Shown here in pieces: positions 32,004 through 41,161 of a stretch of 64,000 nt of DNA; the stretch's first letter is position 1; the number at the start of each line of letters is the position of its first letter. Under the pieces are notes generated by a model. The model saw only the letters and a program-made list of their open reading frames with translations. It was not told the origin of the DNA and ran no database searches. This DNA comes from JAFGPJ01 sp964612465 (lineage in GTDB: Bacteria > Planctomycetota > Phycisphaerae > Sedimentisphaerales > Anaerobacaceae). Location: the NCBI GenBank assembly GCA_964612465.1, contig CAZTDF010000001.1:10768-74767 (forward strand). The letters run 5' to 3'. The position numbers and the translations under genes were made by a program.

Positions 32004-33470
32004 ATGACCATATTTGACTATTTAATATTCGCTTTGTATATGGCAGGTGTTTTAACAGTTGGTCTTTATCATTATACTCGTAACAAGAATATCGAAGATT
32101 ATTACGTCGGCAGCCGGTCAATAGGGTCTTCTTATGTTGGGCTTTCAATTGTTGCTACGGATGTCGGAGGGGGCTTTTCCATTGGTTTGGGCGGCCTTGG
32201 TTTTGTGATGGGACTTGCAGGAAGCTGGCTTTTGTTTACCGGTCTGATCGGAGCATGGCTAAGTGCCGTATTTATTATTCCACGAATCAAGAAAATTGAT
32301 GCAAAATATAAATTCATGACCTACCCCGATTTCCTTCGGTACAGATATAACGATGAAGTAGCCTTAGTCGCCGCGATAATTTCCGGCATTGCATATCTTG
32401 GTTTTGCCGGTGTTCAAATGCTCGCCGGTGCCAAGTTGGCTTCCGTGACAATCATCCAGAACAATCCTTTTGGAGTTGAGCCAATAACATTTGCATTGGT
32501 TTTTATGGCGGTTATTACCATAACTTACACGGTTGTCGGCGGCCTTAAGGCGGTCATTTATACCGATGCCGTTCAATGGGTACTGCTGCTTGGCGGACTG
32601 CTCATTACGATCCCTGTAGCGTTGTATAAAATCGGAGGCATGGATGCCCTCAGACAGAAACTGCCGCCGGAATATTTTTCTCTTTCAAACATTTCGCCGG
32701 CAACATTTATTAATTGGATGCTAACGATTATTCCCGCCTGGCTGATCGGCAATACGATATACCAGCGAATGTATGCTTGCAAAGATGAGTATGAGGCCAA
32801 ACGCGCATGGTATATTGCAGGTTTTCTTGAGTATCCGGTTATTGCATTTGCCGGTGCATTTCTTGGTATGTGTGCCCGTGTTGTCGCTCCTGGCGCCGAG
32901 CCGGAAATGGCAATGCCGATACTTATTCGCGATGTTCTGCCGGCAGGCGTAACTGGGATAGTCATCGTGGCATATTTTTCAGCGATAATGTCAACAGCGG
33001 ACAGTTGCCTTATGGCGTCTTCCGGCAACTTCGCGACTGATATTATAGAACGCTATTTTTTTCGCAGAATTTCAACTAAAGCATCGATTCGTTTGTCGAT
33101 GTTGATAACTCTTATTATCGGCACTCTTTCGGTTGTTATGGCCGCCCAGTTCACTTCGGTTCTACATGCCGCTCTCTATACATATGCCTTTATGGTTTCA
33201 GGGCTGTTTGTGCCGACCCTTGGGGCTTATTTCTGGGAGAAGGGCAGTTGCTCCGGTGCTATGGCTGGCATGCTTGCCGGAGGAATAACCACAGTTTTGT
33301 TGTTAACCAATACCCTTGTTCTTCCGGAAAAACTCGAATCTTTAGGTTTGTATGATGGTTTGTACGGCATAGCCTGTTCCACTGTAGCGTTCGTCGGCGT
33401 GTCATTACTTTTTCCGGATACAACAACTGATTTTGGGGATTTCGCTGTTGCTCAGAGCAACGCAGTATGA
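32004..33470 (+). CDS. Sodium:solute symporter (SSS family)
   Basis: 488 residues and about 13 hydrophobic helices. The first helix region YLIFALYMAGVLTVGLYHYT with DYYVGSRS is typical of PutP/SGLT relatives, and the sodium-site signature of helix 8 is present (SAIMSTADSCLMASSGNFATD). Members couple Na+ influx to uptake of sugars, amino acids, carboxylates or other solutes; the substrate cannot be read from the sequence. Sitting between small island proteins and a coiled-coil protein, it is probably part of the same transcript. It is not a recognised magnetosome gene family. Confidence 0.88.
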   Translation: MTIFDYLIFALYMAGVLTVGLYHYTRNKNIEDYYVGSRSIGSSYVGLSIVATDVGGGFSIGLGGLGFVMGLAGSWLLFTGLIGAWLSAVFIIPRIKKIDAKYKFMTYPDFLRYRYNDEVALVAAIISGIAYLGFAGVQMLAGAKLASVTIIQNNPFGVEPITFALVFMAVITITYTVVGGLKAVIYTDAVQWVLLLGGLLITIPVALYKIGGMDALRQKLPPEYFSLSNISPATFINWMLTIIPAWLIGNTIYQRMYACKDEYEAKRAWYIAGFLEYPVIAFAGAFLGMCARVVAPGAEPEMAMPILIRDVLPAGVTGIVIVAYFSAIMSTADSCLMASSGNFATDIIERYFFRRISTKASIRLSMLITLIIGTLSVVMAAQFTSVLHAALYTYAFMVSGLFVPTLGAYFWEKGSCSGAMAGMLAGGITTVLLLTNTLVLPEKLESLGLYDGLYGIACSTVAFVGVSLLFPDTTTDFGDFAVAQSNAV

Positions 33471-33496
33471 TTCATTGTAAATTATAGGTATTAACG

Positions 33497-35620
33497 ATGG
33501 ATAATGAAAAACAGTATTTAGAGTTTGTTGGGAATGCATCCGAACGTGCAGGTGCCCTTGCCGGCAAGGTGGCAAGTATTAGCAATAAAATCGCGAGTCG
33601 TGCAACCGGAAGTATCTCAGCGGGAAAAGAAATGCTTGGCTTAGCTGACGAAAAGGTCAAACACAAATCTGAAAAGAAGTCGGACAATACCAAAACTTCT
33701 ATACTCAAATCCGACCTTGCCGCAGTCCAACGAAAGTTGACTAACATGGAAAAAACACAATCAAAGCTCGAATCACAGATCAAGAAACTGAAAACAGAGA
33801 ATCACTCATTAGTATCCCAGATGGATCAAATGCGAAGTGAACTGAGTGAGACGAAATCCCGCGAAAGTGCGGTAAGGGCACGAGCAGCAGCACTGGAATC
33901 GGAGCTTGATGATATTAGAAGCCAACTCGAAGAAACACAGAGCAAACCTGCAAAGACAACTGCTGTGGGAGTTGGCCGAAGTAAGCGGGTAGCCGAGTTG
34001 GAATCTGAGCTTGCTGCAACTCAGTGTGAATTGGAAGAGACGCGAAAGAAAGCTGAGCAGGCTCAATCTGAGTTTGCATCGCAACTCGAGGCTATACAGG
34101 TGGAAAACAAATCCTTGAGTTCTGATCTGGAAAAAACTAAAAGTAAAGCAAACCAAGATCAGGCTGACCTCAAGTCTCAAATAAGTAACCTTCAATCGGA
34201 AAATAATTCTTTGAAGTCTGAGCTGGAAAACCAGCGAACTGGGGAAAATAAGATGCTGAATTTAGAAGAGGAATTAAAAACACGGGCAGCCCAGTTAGAA
34301 GCTGACCTTGCCGCAACGCAGAGTGAATTGGCTGAAGCACAAAATCAGGCTGAAAAAGATCAAAATGATATTGCATCGCAACTCAAAGATATAAAGGTTG
34401 AAAAAGAATCCCTGATTTCGGATTTGGAAAAAACACAGAATAAAGTTAATGAGATAACTTATCGAGAAGAACAAGTGAGCAAACAAGCGGCTAAGTTAGA
34501 ATCAGAACTTGCCGCGACACAACAGGAACTGGCCGAAACACAGAATCAGGCTGAATATTCCCAAACTGAACTTATAAAACAACTTCAGAACCTGCAGGCA
34601 GAGAATAAATCTTTGATTTCTGAGCTTAACCAGGCTCGCAAAAAGGCTGACGATGCAGGAATACGAGCCGATTTGATTGAGTCAAAGATAGCTACATTGG
34701 AATCTAATGTCAGCGATGCTCACCTTAAGTCAGAAGAAGAATCAGGTATAGACATCACTTTACCACAAACAGATTATCAGGATGAACCTGCTGTTGTACC
34801 GACTGTGGAAGAAATCAAACCTTTAATTGAATCTGATGTTGTTCAGGACGAGCTCATAAATGCAGACATTGAAAATATTGAAGTGCCGGAACCGGAGCCG
34901 GAACCGATACTTGAGTCTGATACTGAGATAGATGTTGAAAAAATAGAACCTGAGCTGCTGCCGGAGGTTGAGTTAACAGAGCCAGTGAAAGTGACAATCG
35001 AGGATGTGCAGGCATCTGATTTTAAAAATGAGGCGGAAAGAATAATCTTTACAAAAGCTCTTTCTGATTTTGCCAGCGCCGATACAGCAATCCGTGTGGA
35101 TGCAGCTAAAACAATCGGCGGCATTTCTCATGAACTGTCAGCCCGGATCATTGTTGCTCATATAGCCGATGAAAAGTCAGCGGCGGTACGTCAGGAATGT
35201 ATCAAGGCATTGTTAACACTTGAAATGGCTGAAGGACTAAGTGCTGTTGAAAGTGCTTTGACAGACGAGACTGCTTCTGTACGTTTAGCTGCTGTGTGGG
35301 GGATATATCGCTTGGCTGGGATCAAGAGTCTGCCGAAACTTTTAGCGATGTTATCTGACGGAGACGTAAGTGTTCGGCGAAGAGCTGTTACATGTATCGG
35401 CTGGTTAGGCGGACAACTCAAGACCATCGGCGACTCCCGACTTCGTCGAGTTATCTCGGCCTTGATTGAGTGTTTGAACGACTCTGCTGAATCAATGAGG
35501 AAAGCTACCCTTGATGCCTTACAAGCTGTCACCGGTAAAACTATTTCAATAGGTAAGAGTTCACCCGAGTTTCTGATTGACCAATGGCGTATTTGGTGGA
35601 AAGAGGAGCTTCTAAGCTAA
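33497..35620 (+). CDS. Coiled-coil protein with C-terminal HEAT repeats
   Basis: 707 residues. A short N-terminal Ala/Gly-rich helix (ERAGALAGKVASISNKIASR) is followed by a very long coiled coil (about 65-420) built of repeats such as AELESELAATQCELEETRKK and ENKSLSSDLEKTKSK. An acidic, Pro-rich linker (about 425-500) leads to HEAT/PBS-type helical repeats (about 505-700; VRQECIKALL, VRLAAVWGIYRLAG, VRRRAVTCIGWLGG). Its paralogue is at 58186. From its plan it is a structural or scaffold protein. Magnetosome islands outside Proteobacteria encode coiled-coil Mad proteins, and this may be an equivalent, but the link is by context only. Confidence 0.8.
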   Translation: MDNEKQYLEFVGNASERAGALAGKVASISNKIASRATGSISAGKEMLGLADEKVKHKSEKKSDNTKTSILKSDLAAVQRKLTNMEKTQSKLESQIKKLKTENHSLVSQMDQMRSELSETKSRESAVRARAAALESELDDIRSQLEETQSKPAKTTAVGVGRSKRVAELESELAATQCELEETRKKAEQAQSEFASQLEAIQVENKSLSSDLEKTKSKANQDQADLKSQISNLQSENNSLKSELENQRTGENKMLNLEEELKTRAAQLEADLAATQSELAEAQNQAEKDQNDIASQLKDIKVEKESLISDLEKTQNKVNEITYREEQVSKQAAKLESELAATQQELAETQNQAEYSQTELIKQLQNLQAENKSLISELNQARKKADDAGIRADLIESKIATLESNVSDAHLKSEEESGIDITLPQTDYQDEPAVVPTVEEIKPLIESDVVQDELINADIENIEVPEPEPEPILESDTEIDVEKIEPELLPEVELTEPVKVTIEDVQASDFKNEAERIIFTKALSDFASADTAIRVDAAKTIGGISHELSARIIVAHIADEKSAAVRQECIKALLTLEMAEGLSAVESALTDETASVRLAAVWGIYRLAGIKSLPKLLAMLSDGDVSVRRRAVTCIGWLGGQLKTIGDSRLRRVISALIECLNDSAESMRKATLDALQAVTGKTISIGKSSPEFLIDQWRIWWKEELLS

Positions 35621-35626
35621 ACAAAA

Positions 35627-36022
35627 ATGAAGCAACTTGAGAAAAGAAAAAAGACACTTGCCTATCAGGTGCTAAATCTGGAGGGTAAAGCATCGCAGAT
35701 AAACCAGCTATGTGTTGAGTTAGTTAAGTCAATAGGAATCTGCGAAGCTTTTAATGAGTTGTTATCCGACTTATTGGGTTATTTACAATTTACCAACACA
35801 CCGGAGTTTGCCTTTGAGACAGAACTGATGAAGGCTCGCAAGGCCATACATTTTCTACGTAGCCAGACAGAAAACATCCAGGCAAAACTTGGAAATGCTG
35901 CTTCCCTGACAGTTGATATAGGTCTTCATCTTGAATGGTTGCGGGCTGTTAATAAACATCTTTTGGCAATTAAATTTCGCCTTGAAAGTGAGATAACAAT
36001 TTTTAACGTTAGAGAATTTTGA
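35627..36022 (+). CDS. Hypothetical helical protein (131 aa)
   Basis: 131 residues, predicted by eye to be all helix with heptad-like stretches (RKKTLAYQVLNLEGKASQIN; KARKAIHFLRSQTENIQAKL). No signal peptide or membrane helix and no motif I recognise. It starts 6 bp after the coiled-coil/HEAT gene and ends 4 bp before fixA, so it is tightly embedded in the transcript. It may be a partner of the preceding coiled-coil protein; that is inference from spacing only. Confidence 0.65.
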   Translation: MKQLEKRKKTLAYQVLNLEGKASQINQLCVELVKSIGICEAFNELLSDLLGYLQFTNTPEFAFETELMKARKAIHFLRSQTENIQAKLGNAASLTVDIGLHLEWLRAVNKHLLAIKFRLESEITIFNVREF

Positions 36023-36026
36023 GTAG

Positions 36027-36815
36027 ATGATGGATATAATTGTTTGTATTAAACAGGTTCCCGACACCCTTGAGGTAAATATTAACAGGGATACCAATAC
36101 ACTTATTCGCGAAGGCGTAGATAGTGTCATAAATCCTTTTGATTTATATGCTCTCGAAGAGGGTCTGCGTCTCAAGGAACAATATGGCGGAATGGTGACA
36201 GTTTTATCTATGGGGCCGCCTCAGGCAGTTGAGACTTTACGGCAGGCTTTGAGCTTAGGAGCGGATAATGCTGTTTTGCTTAGCGATATCGGTTTTGCGG
36301 GTTCCGACACACTGGCTACTTCTTATACATTGGCCAAAGCGGTGAAAAAGATAGGCCGCTTCGATTTGGTTTTTTGCGGCAGACAAGCCGTCGATGGCGA
36401 TACCGCACACGTTGGGCCTTCACTGGCGGAAAAATTGGGTGTTGGTCATGTCTGTTGTGTTATGAAGATAAGTGAAGTGGGTGATGGCAATATGACTGTG
36501 GAGCGTATGACCGAAGAAGGTATTGAACGGATAAAGCTTTCACTTCCGGCACTGATTACGGTTTCCAAAGGGATTAACGAGCCGCGGTTTCCCTCATTGA
36601 AATGGAAAGTAAATGCAGCAAGGTCCGAGATTGAAGTCTGGTTTGCTCAGGATATCGGTGCGGACGAAAACAAAATTGGGTTGAAAGGCTCTCCCACAAG
36701 AGTTGTCAAAATGACTACCTCTCAACATAACAGACAAGGTCAGATTCTGGAAGGTTCGACTGCCGAACAGGTAACGGATTTGGTGTCTAAACTCCATCAG
36801 GCAGAAATATTGTGA
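36027..36815 (+). CDS. fixA: Electron transfer flavoprotein beta subunit (FixA/EtfB)
   Basis: 262 residues, full family length. The N-terminus MDIIVCIKQVPDT and the ETF-beta signature around CGRQAVDGDTAHVGPSLAE are present, as is the nucleotide-binding LGADNAVLLSD region. It forms the small subunit of an ETF heterodimer in the cytoplasm. In FixABCX systems this holds a flavin that bifurcates electrons from NADH to quinone (via FixC) and to ferredoxin or flavodoxin. Followed directly by fixB, then (after a regulator gene) fixC and fixX, so the whole complex is encoded. ATG ATG start; either 36027 or 36030. Confidence 0.9.
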   Translation: MMDIIVCIKQVPDTLEVNINRDTNTLIREGVDSVINPFDLYALEEGLRLKEQYGGMVTVLSMGPPQAVETLRQALSLGADNAVLLSDIGFAGSDTLATSYTLAKAVKKIGRFDLVFCGRQAVDGDTAHVGPSLAEKLGVGHVCCVMKISEVGDGNMTVERMTEEGIERIKLSLPALITVSKGINEPRFPSLKWKVNAARSEIEVWFAQDIGADENKIGLKGSPTRVVKMTTSQHNRQGQILEGSTAEQVTDLVSKLHQAEIL

Positions 36816-36826
36816 AGGAGCACAAG

Positions 36827-38086
36827 ATGGGTATACGTATTATTGAGGAGAACTGTAAGGGCTGCAAACTTTGTGTTGCTGCGTGTCCTTTCGGTGCCAT
36901 TACCATTACAGAAAAGCTGGCCCGGATTGATATAGCTAAATGCAATCTTTGCGGAGCATGTGTAGATGCCTGTAAAAAGTTCGCAGCTATTGAGTTGATT
37001 CGCGAAGAGACACCGATTATTGACAAGACTCGATATCGAGGTGTTTGGGTATTTGCCGAGCAGAGAGAAGGTCAAATCGCCAATGTTACGCTTGAGCTTC
37101 TCTGTGAGGGCAGGAAATTAGCCGACAAGTTAGGTGAACCTCTTTGTGCGATTTTGTTAGGAGAGGCGGTTGCAAAGGTTGCTCGCGATTTGGTCTGTTT
37201 CGGTGCCGACAAGGTTTATCTGGCTCAGTCGCCGCAATTGGCGGTGTTTATCGAAGAGGCCTTTACAGAAGTAATAACCGGACTGATTAAAGAGCATAAG
37301 CCAAACATTGTTTTACTTGGCGCGACAGCTATCGGGCGTTCATTAGCTCCGAGAGTAGCCAGCCGACTGGAGACCGGATTAACCGCGGACTGTACAGGCC
37401 TTGAGATAGACACTAAAACTAAAAATCTGTTGCAGACAAGGCCGGCCTTTGGCGGCAATCTGATGGCTACTATAGTTTGCCCGAACCACCGTCCGCAGAT
37501 GGCAAGTGTGCGTCCGAAAGTTTTCAAACCTGCCCAGCGAGATCAGATGCGTATCGGGAAAATCATCGGATATAATTATAAAGATTATTGCTTAACTCAA
37601 AGAGCCCAACTGCTTGCGGTGGTTAAAGGGGTTGCCGAAGCAGTTAATATAGCTGAAGCTGATGTTATAGTTGCTGGCGGTCGAGGTCTGGGATGTGCCG
37701 AAAACTTCAAAATTATTGAACGATTGGCGGATGTACTGGACGGTGCAGCAGGAGCTTCCCGTGCGGTTGTAGATGCAGGATGGGTTCCTTACGCTCGTCA
37801 GATAGGACAAACGGGCAAGACAGTGCGTCCAAAGCTTTATATTGCCTGTGGTATCAGCGGTGCCATTCAGCACCTTGTTGGGATGCAGTCTTCGGAAACA
37901 ATCGTAGCTATTAACAAAGACCCAAAGGCGCTGATTTTCAATGTGGCTGACTACTGTATTGTCGGGGATGCACTTGAAGTAGTTCCGGCTTTAATCAGAG
38001 AAGTAGAAAAGATACAACCCCGGGAGCAAGCCGAGCCTGTTGTAACGGATAGCAAATTGGAACATCAGTTTGCTTTGGGCGGTTAA
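36827..38086 (+). CDS. fixB: Electron transfer flavoprotein alpha with fused ferredoxin (FixB/EtfA)
   Basis: 419 residues from the ATG at 36827, which has AAGGAG at 36815-36820; the GTG at 36812 overlaps the previous gene and is less likely. The first 60 residues form a 2[4Fe-4S] ferredoxin domain (CKGCKLCVAACPFGAI and CNLCGACVDACKKF). The rest is a normal ETF-alpha: an N-terminal alpha/beta domain and the C-terminal FAD-binding domain with IACGISGAIQHLVGM and INKDPKALIFNVADY. ETF-alpha subunits with such ferredoxin heads occur in some anaerobes and give the complex its own low-potential electron outlet. It pairs with FixA upstream. Confidence 0.9.
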   Translation: MGIRIIEENCKGCKLCVAACPFGAITITEKLARIDIAKCNLCGACVDACKKFAAIELIREETPIIDKTRYRGVWVFAEQREGQIANVTLELLCEGRKLADKLGEPLCAILLGEAVAKVARDLVCFGADKVYLAQSPQLAVFIEEAFTEVITGLIKEHKPNIVLLGATAIGRSLAPRVASRLETGLTADCTGLEIDTKTKNLLQTRPAFGGNLMATIVCPNHRPQMASVRPKVFKPAQRDQMRIGKIIGYNYKDYCLTQRAQLLAVVKGVAEAVNIAEADVIVAGGRGLGCAENFKIIERLADVLDGAAGASRAVVDAGWVPYARQIGQTGKTVRPKLYIACGISGAIQHLVGMQSSETIVAINKDPKALIFNVADYCIVGDALEVVPALIREVEKIQPREQAEPVVTDSKLEHQFALGG

Positions 38087-38129
38087 GTAATCTGCGTATA
38101 AATTTTATTGTAGGAGGATTATTTCTGCC

Positions 38130-38744
38130 GTGCTAAAAGAAACCATAACTAAAAATAAGATCGAGTTGCGGAAGGATTGTCTGACAACGACTGAACTTGC
38201 AAAACTCTGCGGTGTTTCTCGTTTTACTATTATCAATTGGGTTAACCGAGGCAAAATTAGAACAATGAAAACTGTCGGAGGCCATTGCAGGATTCCGGTA
38301 TCCGAAGCAATCGCTTTTTATGAGACTTTTCATGAAGAAAAGACTGGCTTTATATCTGAATCATTGTGCCATTGCTGGGAATATCCACAAAAGGCCAAGT
38401 GCAATAAAGAGTGTAAAGACTGCCTGCTATATAAAAGCCGGATTAATTACTGCTTCGTGGTGGTACGCGAATTTGGCAAAGAAGTGGTCCATTGTAAAGG
38501 TGATTGTTTGAATTGTGATTATTTTGAAGAGTTTTTCAGTTCTTACAGCAAAATCGAGCAGCTAAACGAGACGGAAGATGGCGAAAGTAAAAAAAGAGCC
38601 AAAGACAAGAAAAGCTTTCTGTATAGTGTCGTATACGGTGTTGGGCGCGGCGTCCAGGAAGTAAAGGAAAGAGTCACGGATATTAAAGAGGTGTTTGGAG
38701 GCAGAGGCTCTCGAACCAAACAGATGGAAGATAGCGATGTCTAA
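38130..38744 (+). CDS. HTH regulator with Cys-rich domain, inside the fix operon
   Basis: 204 residues; GTG start with TAGGAGGA about 12 nt upstream. An excisionase-like HTH (about 11-65; LTTTELAKLCGVSRFTI, KIRTMKTVGGHCRIP) is followed by a Cys-rich module (about 78-140; CHCWEY, CNKECKDC, YCFVVV, CKGDCLNCDYF) and a polar tail with an amphipathic segment (SFLYSVVYGVGRGVQEVKER). The first two thirds are paralogous to the minus-strand fusion at 28798. Eight or more conserved cysteines suggest a bound metal or iron-sulfur cluster, so it may sense iron or redox state. It lies between fixB and fixC and overlaps fixC by 8 bp. Confidence 0.8.
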   Translation: MLKETITKNKIELRKDCLTTTELAKLCGVSRFTIINWVNRGKIRTMKTVGGHCRIPVSEAIAFYETFHEEKTGFISESLCHCWEYPQKAKCNKECKDCLLYKSRINYCFVVVREFGKEVVHCKGDCLNCDYFEEFFSSYSKIEQLNETEDGESKKRAKDKKSFLYSVVYGVGRGVQEVKERVTDIKEVFGGRGSRTKQMEDSDV

Positions 38745-40050
38745 GTGTGAAGTGGTTATTGTTGGGGCGGGGCCGGCGGGAATTGCCTGTGGGTATGTCC
38801 TTGCCAAAGCAGGTGTGGATGTTGTCATTCTCGAAAGGGGACAGTATCCCGGTGCTAAAAATATGTTTGGTGGGACATTTTTTGCCGACCAGATGTGCGA
38901 ATTGATTCCTGAATTTTATACCGAAGCACCGGTCGAAAGATTTATAGCCAAAAAGCGCTATGCATTGCTGATAAATAATTCAGAAGTTTCTTTGAATATC
39001 GACGCAGAAGAACATAAAAAGTCGCCCTACAATCATTCATTTATCGTCAGACGTTCTGTTTTTGATAAATGGTTTGCTAAAAAGGCAGAAGAACAGGGAG
39101 CTACAATTATCTGCGGCACCGCGGTAACAGATTTTGTATGGGACGGCAAAAGAATTGTCGGTGTAACTGCCGGTACTGCCGATGACCAGGACAATGTCTT
39201 GTTAGCCGATGTGGTGGTCTGTGCTGAGGGGGCCAATTCCATGCTCTCGGAAAAGACGGGGCTTCGCAACAGGTTATCGATGCGTGCTCGATGTATTTCT
39301 GTTAAGGAAGTGATAGAACTGGGGAAAGACGTAATTGACGAAAGATTCGGATTAACAGCCAGAGAAGGTGCGGCATACGAGTATTTTGCCGATGCCACAC
39401 CTGGTATGTTAGGTGATGGTTTTATCTATACTAACATGAATTCGTTGTCGGTAGGTGTCGGCGTTATTATCAGTGAGTTATATGGACGCAAAAACCCTCC
39501 TTCGCCAAACCAGCTGCTGGACAGATTTAAGAGTCATCCGTGTATTTGGCCTTTAATAAAGGGCGGCAAAACGCTGGAATATTCAGCTCACATGATTCCG
39601 ATGGACGGCTATAAAAATCTACCGAGCTTTTATACCGATGGTCTTATGCTGGTCGGCGATGCTGCTGGATTTGTTAATAACAGCATATGCCACGAGGGTG
39701 TGAACATGGCTATGGCTTCAGGGATGATGGCTGCTGAGACAATATTGGAAAACAGGGGCCAAAGGCGATACGATACCAAGGCACTTCGGCAGTACGAACG
39801 ACGACTGAAGAATTCTTTTGTCCTTCAAAATATGAAAAGCAGCAGGGATTTCATCGACATACTGCGTACGCACAAAGAGCTGCTCAACGACTATCCACAC
39901 CTTATAAAAGAGGTGATAACGAAATATTTTGAGGTGAGTGATGTCCCCAAAAGTGCCGTTAAGCGAGATATTGTTCGTATGATACGCGGCCGAGTAAGTT
40001 TAGTTAAAGCTGCCAAGACAGTCATGGCATTGGTGAAGGGCGGAATCTGA
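38737..40050 (+). CDS. fixC: FixC, ETF:quinone oxidoreductase-type flavoprotein
   Basis: 437 residues from the ATG at 38737 (MSKCEVVIVG), which overlaps the stop of the regulator gene by 8 bp. The frame is open further upstream to 38695, but homology starts here. The Rossmann FAD motif VVIVGAGPAGIACG is at the very N-terminus, and PGAKNMFGG and the second FAD motif DGLMLVGDAAGFVNN are clear. FixC is membrane-associated and passes electrons between the FixAB flavoprotein and the quinone pool, together with FixX. The neighbours fixA, fixB and fixX confirm the assignment. The length fits the FixC rather than the longer mammalian-type ETF-QO. Confidence 0.92.
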   Translation: MSKCEVVIVGAGPAGIACGYVLAKAGVDVVILERGQYPGAKNMFGGTFFADQMCELIPEFYTEAPVERFIAKKRYALLINNSEVSLNIDAEEHKKSPYNHSFIVRRSVFDKWFAKKAEEQGATIICGTAVTDFVWDGKRIVGVTAGTADDQDNVLLADVVVCAEGANSMLSEKTGLRNRLSMRARCISVKEVIELGKDVIDERFGLTAREGAAYEYFADATPGMLGDGFIYTNMNSLSVGVGVIISELYGRKNPPSPNQLLDRFKSHPCIWPLIKGGKTLEYSAHMIPMDGYKNLPSFYTDGLMLVGDAAGFVNNSICHEGVNMAMASGMMAAETILENRGQRRYDTKALRQYERRLKNSFVLQNMKSSRDFIDILRTHKELLNDYPHLIKEVITKYFEVSDVPKSAVKRDIVRMIRGRVSLVKAAKTVMALVKGGI

Positions 40051-40051
40051 T

Positions 40052-40345
40052 ATGGCGACGGCAGAAAAAAACCAACTTAGTCTGAATGATAAGCTTTTTA
40101 CTGTTCGCAGAAAGCCGCTCAAAGAATCACATATCAGGCTCGATAAACAGTTGTGTAAAAAGTGTCTCAATAGAATATGCACATATATATGCCCGGCAGA
40201 GGTTTATATTTGGAGTGAATCCAAAAACGAAATTGATATAAGATATGAAAACTGTCTCGAATGCGGCGCCTGTCGCGTAGCGTGTGACAGCATAGAATGG
40301 GCAAATCCTGTATGGGGAACAGGGATTGCATATAAGAACAGTTAA
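40052..40345 (+). CDS. fixX: FixX, ferredoxin-like protein
   Basis: 97 residues, the usual FixX length, starting 1 bp after the fixC stop. A 2[4Fe-4S]-like arrangement is seen: CKKCLNRICTYICP and CLECGACRVACD, then the family-typical WANPVWGTGI near the C-terminus. FixX carries electrons within the FixABCX complex between FixC and the flavoprotein. Completes the set of four genes. Confidence 0.92.
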   Translation: MATAEKNQLSLNDKLFTVRRKPLKESHIRLDKQLCKKCLNRICTYICPAEVYIWSESKNEIDIRYENCLECGACRVACDSIEWANPVWGTGIAYKNS

Positions 40346-40378
40346 TATAAAAACAAAAAGAGGTTAGGTGAAATTGAT

Positions 40379-41071
40379 ATGCTGACAGGACTTTATACTA
40401 TATCCGGCTTTGCGGTTGTTTTTTTTGTTGTTTACGGCTTATACGCTCATATCAAGGTTAATCGGCTATATGAAAGATATTCGAAGGAACCTGTTAAAAA
40501 AGGGATTACAGGCAGTCGTCTTGCCAGGACTATGCTCAATTCCGCTGGTTTCAACGAGGTCGTTATCGAAGAGGTTGGGGGTGCTCTCAGTGACCATTAT
40601 GACCCACGCCAAAATGTTGTCAGGCTTTCCCGGCATGTTGCGAGAAACTCCTCTATTGCTGCGATAGGAATCGCCGCACATGAAGCGTCGCACGCAATAC
40701 AGCACGGCAACAACTATCCGCCGGCAAAGTTCAGAAATAATATCGCCCCAATTGTGGAAAAGGCAGGATACTTCATATTGCCGCTTTTGTTTTTAGGGAT
40801 AGTGTTGTCCAGGGTCGCCCTGGCATCGTTTTTTATAAACATAGCGTTGCTTTTATTCCTTGCCATAGTCGTTTTTTACCTTGTTACTCTGCCTGTAGAA
40901 TTGGAAGCCTCAGCCAGAGCTATGCGATATATCAAAGAGAACAATGTAGCCGACGAGAAGGAGCTTGAAGGTGTCAAAAAGGTGCTCAATGCCGCAGCAC
41001 TTACCTACATAATTGCGACGGCCCTTGCCATAGTGCAGTTCCTCAGCCTCCTGGGGATGAAAAGGAAATGA
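40379..41071 (+). CDS. YugP-type membrane zinc metallopeptidase
   Basis: 230 residues. N-terminal membrane helix, then the zinc motif HEASH (residues 101-105) in GIAAHEASHAIQHG, two to three further hydrophobic helices (about 125-185) with LPVELEASARAM holding the probable third ligand, and a final helix. This is the Zn_peptidase_2 (YugP) family, widespread integral-membrane proteases of unknown target. Located between fixX and the magnetosome core, 33 bp after fixX, it is the first of three protease genes in the region; whether it acts on magnetosome proteins is unknown. Confidence 0.88.
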   Translation: MLTGLYTISGFAVVFFVVYGLYAHIKVNRLYERYSKEPVKKGITGSRLARTMLNSAGFNEVVIEEVGGALSDHYDPRQNVVRLSRHVARNSSIAAIGIAAHEASHAIQHGNNYPPAKFRNNIAPIVEKAGYFILPLLFLGIVLSRVALASFFINIALLLFLAIVVFYLVTLPVELEASARAMRYIKENNVADEKELEGVKKVLNAAALTYIIATALAIVQFLSLLGMKRK

Positions 41072-41101
41072 TAAAACAATGAATCAAGATCAAAGTCTAT
41101 C

Positions 41102-41121
41102 ATTCCCGCGAACGCAGGAAT
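41102..41121. repeat. Short palindromic intergenic sequence
   Basis: ATTCCCGCGAACGCAGGAAT, a palindrome with one mismatch. Sequences of this kind (ATTCCCGC...GCGGGAAT) are frequent dispersed intergenic repeats in many genomes. It sits in the 90-bp gap before the magnetosome core, just ahead of the ribosome site of the 43-aa gene, and may act as an mRNA stabiliser or a weak terminator. Confidence 0.4.
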
Positions 41122-41161
41122 CTATTATATTTCAATAAAGTTTAAAGAAAGGAGTTATCGT

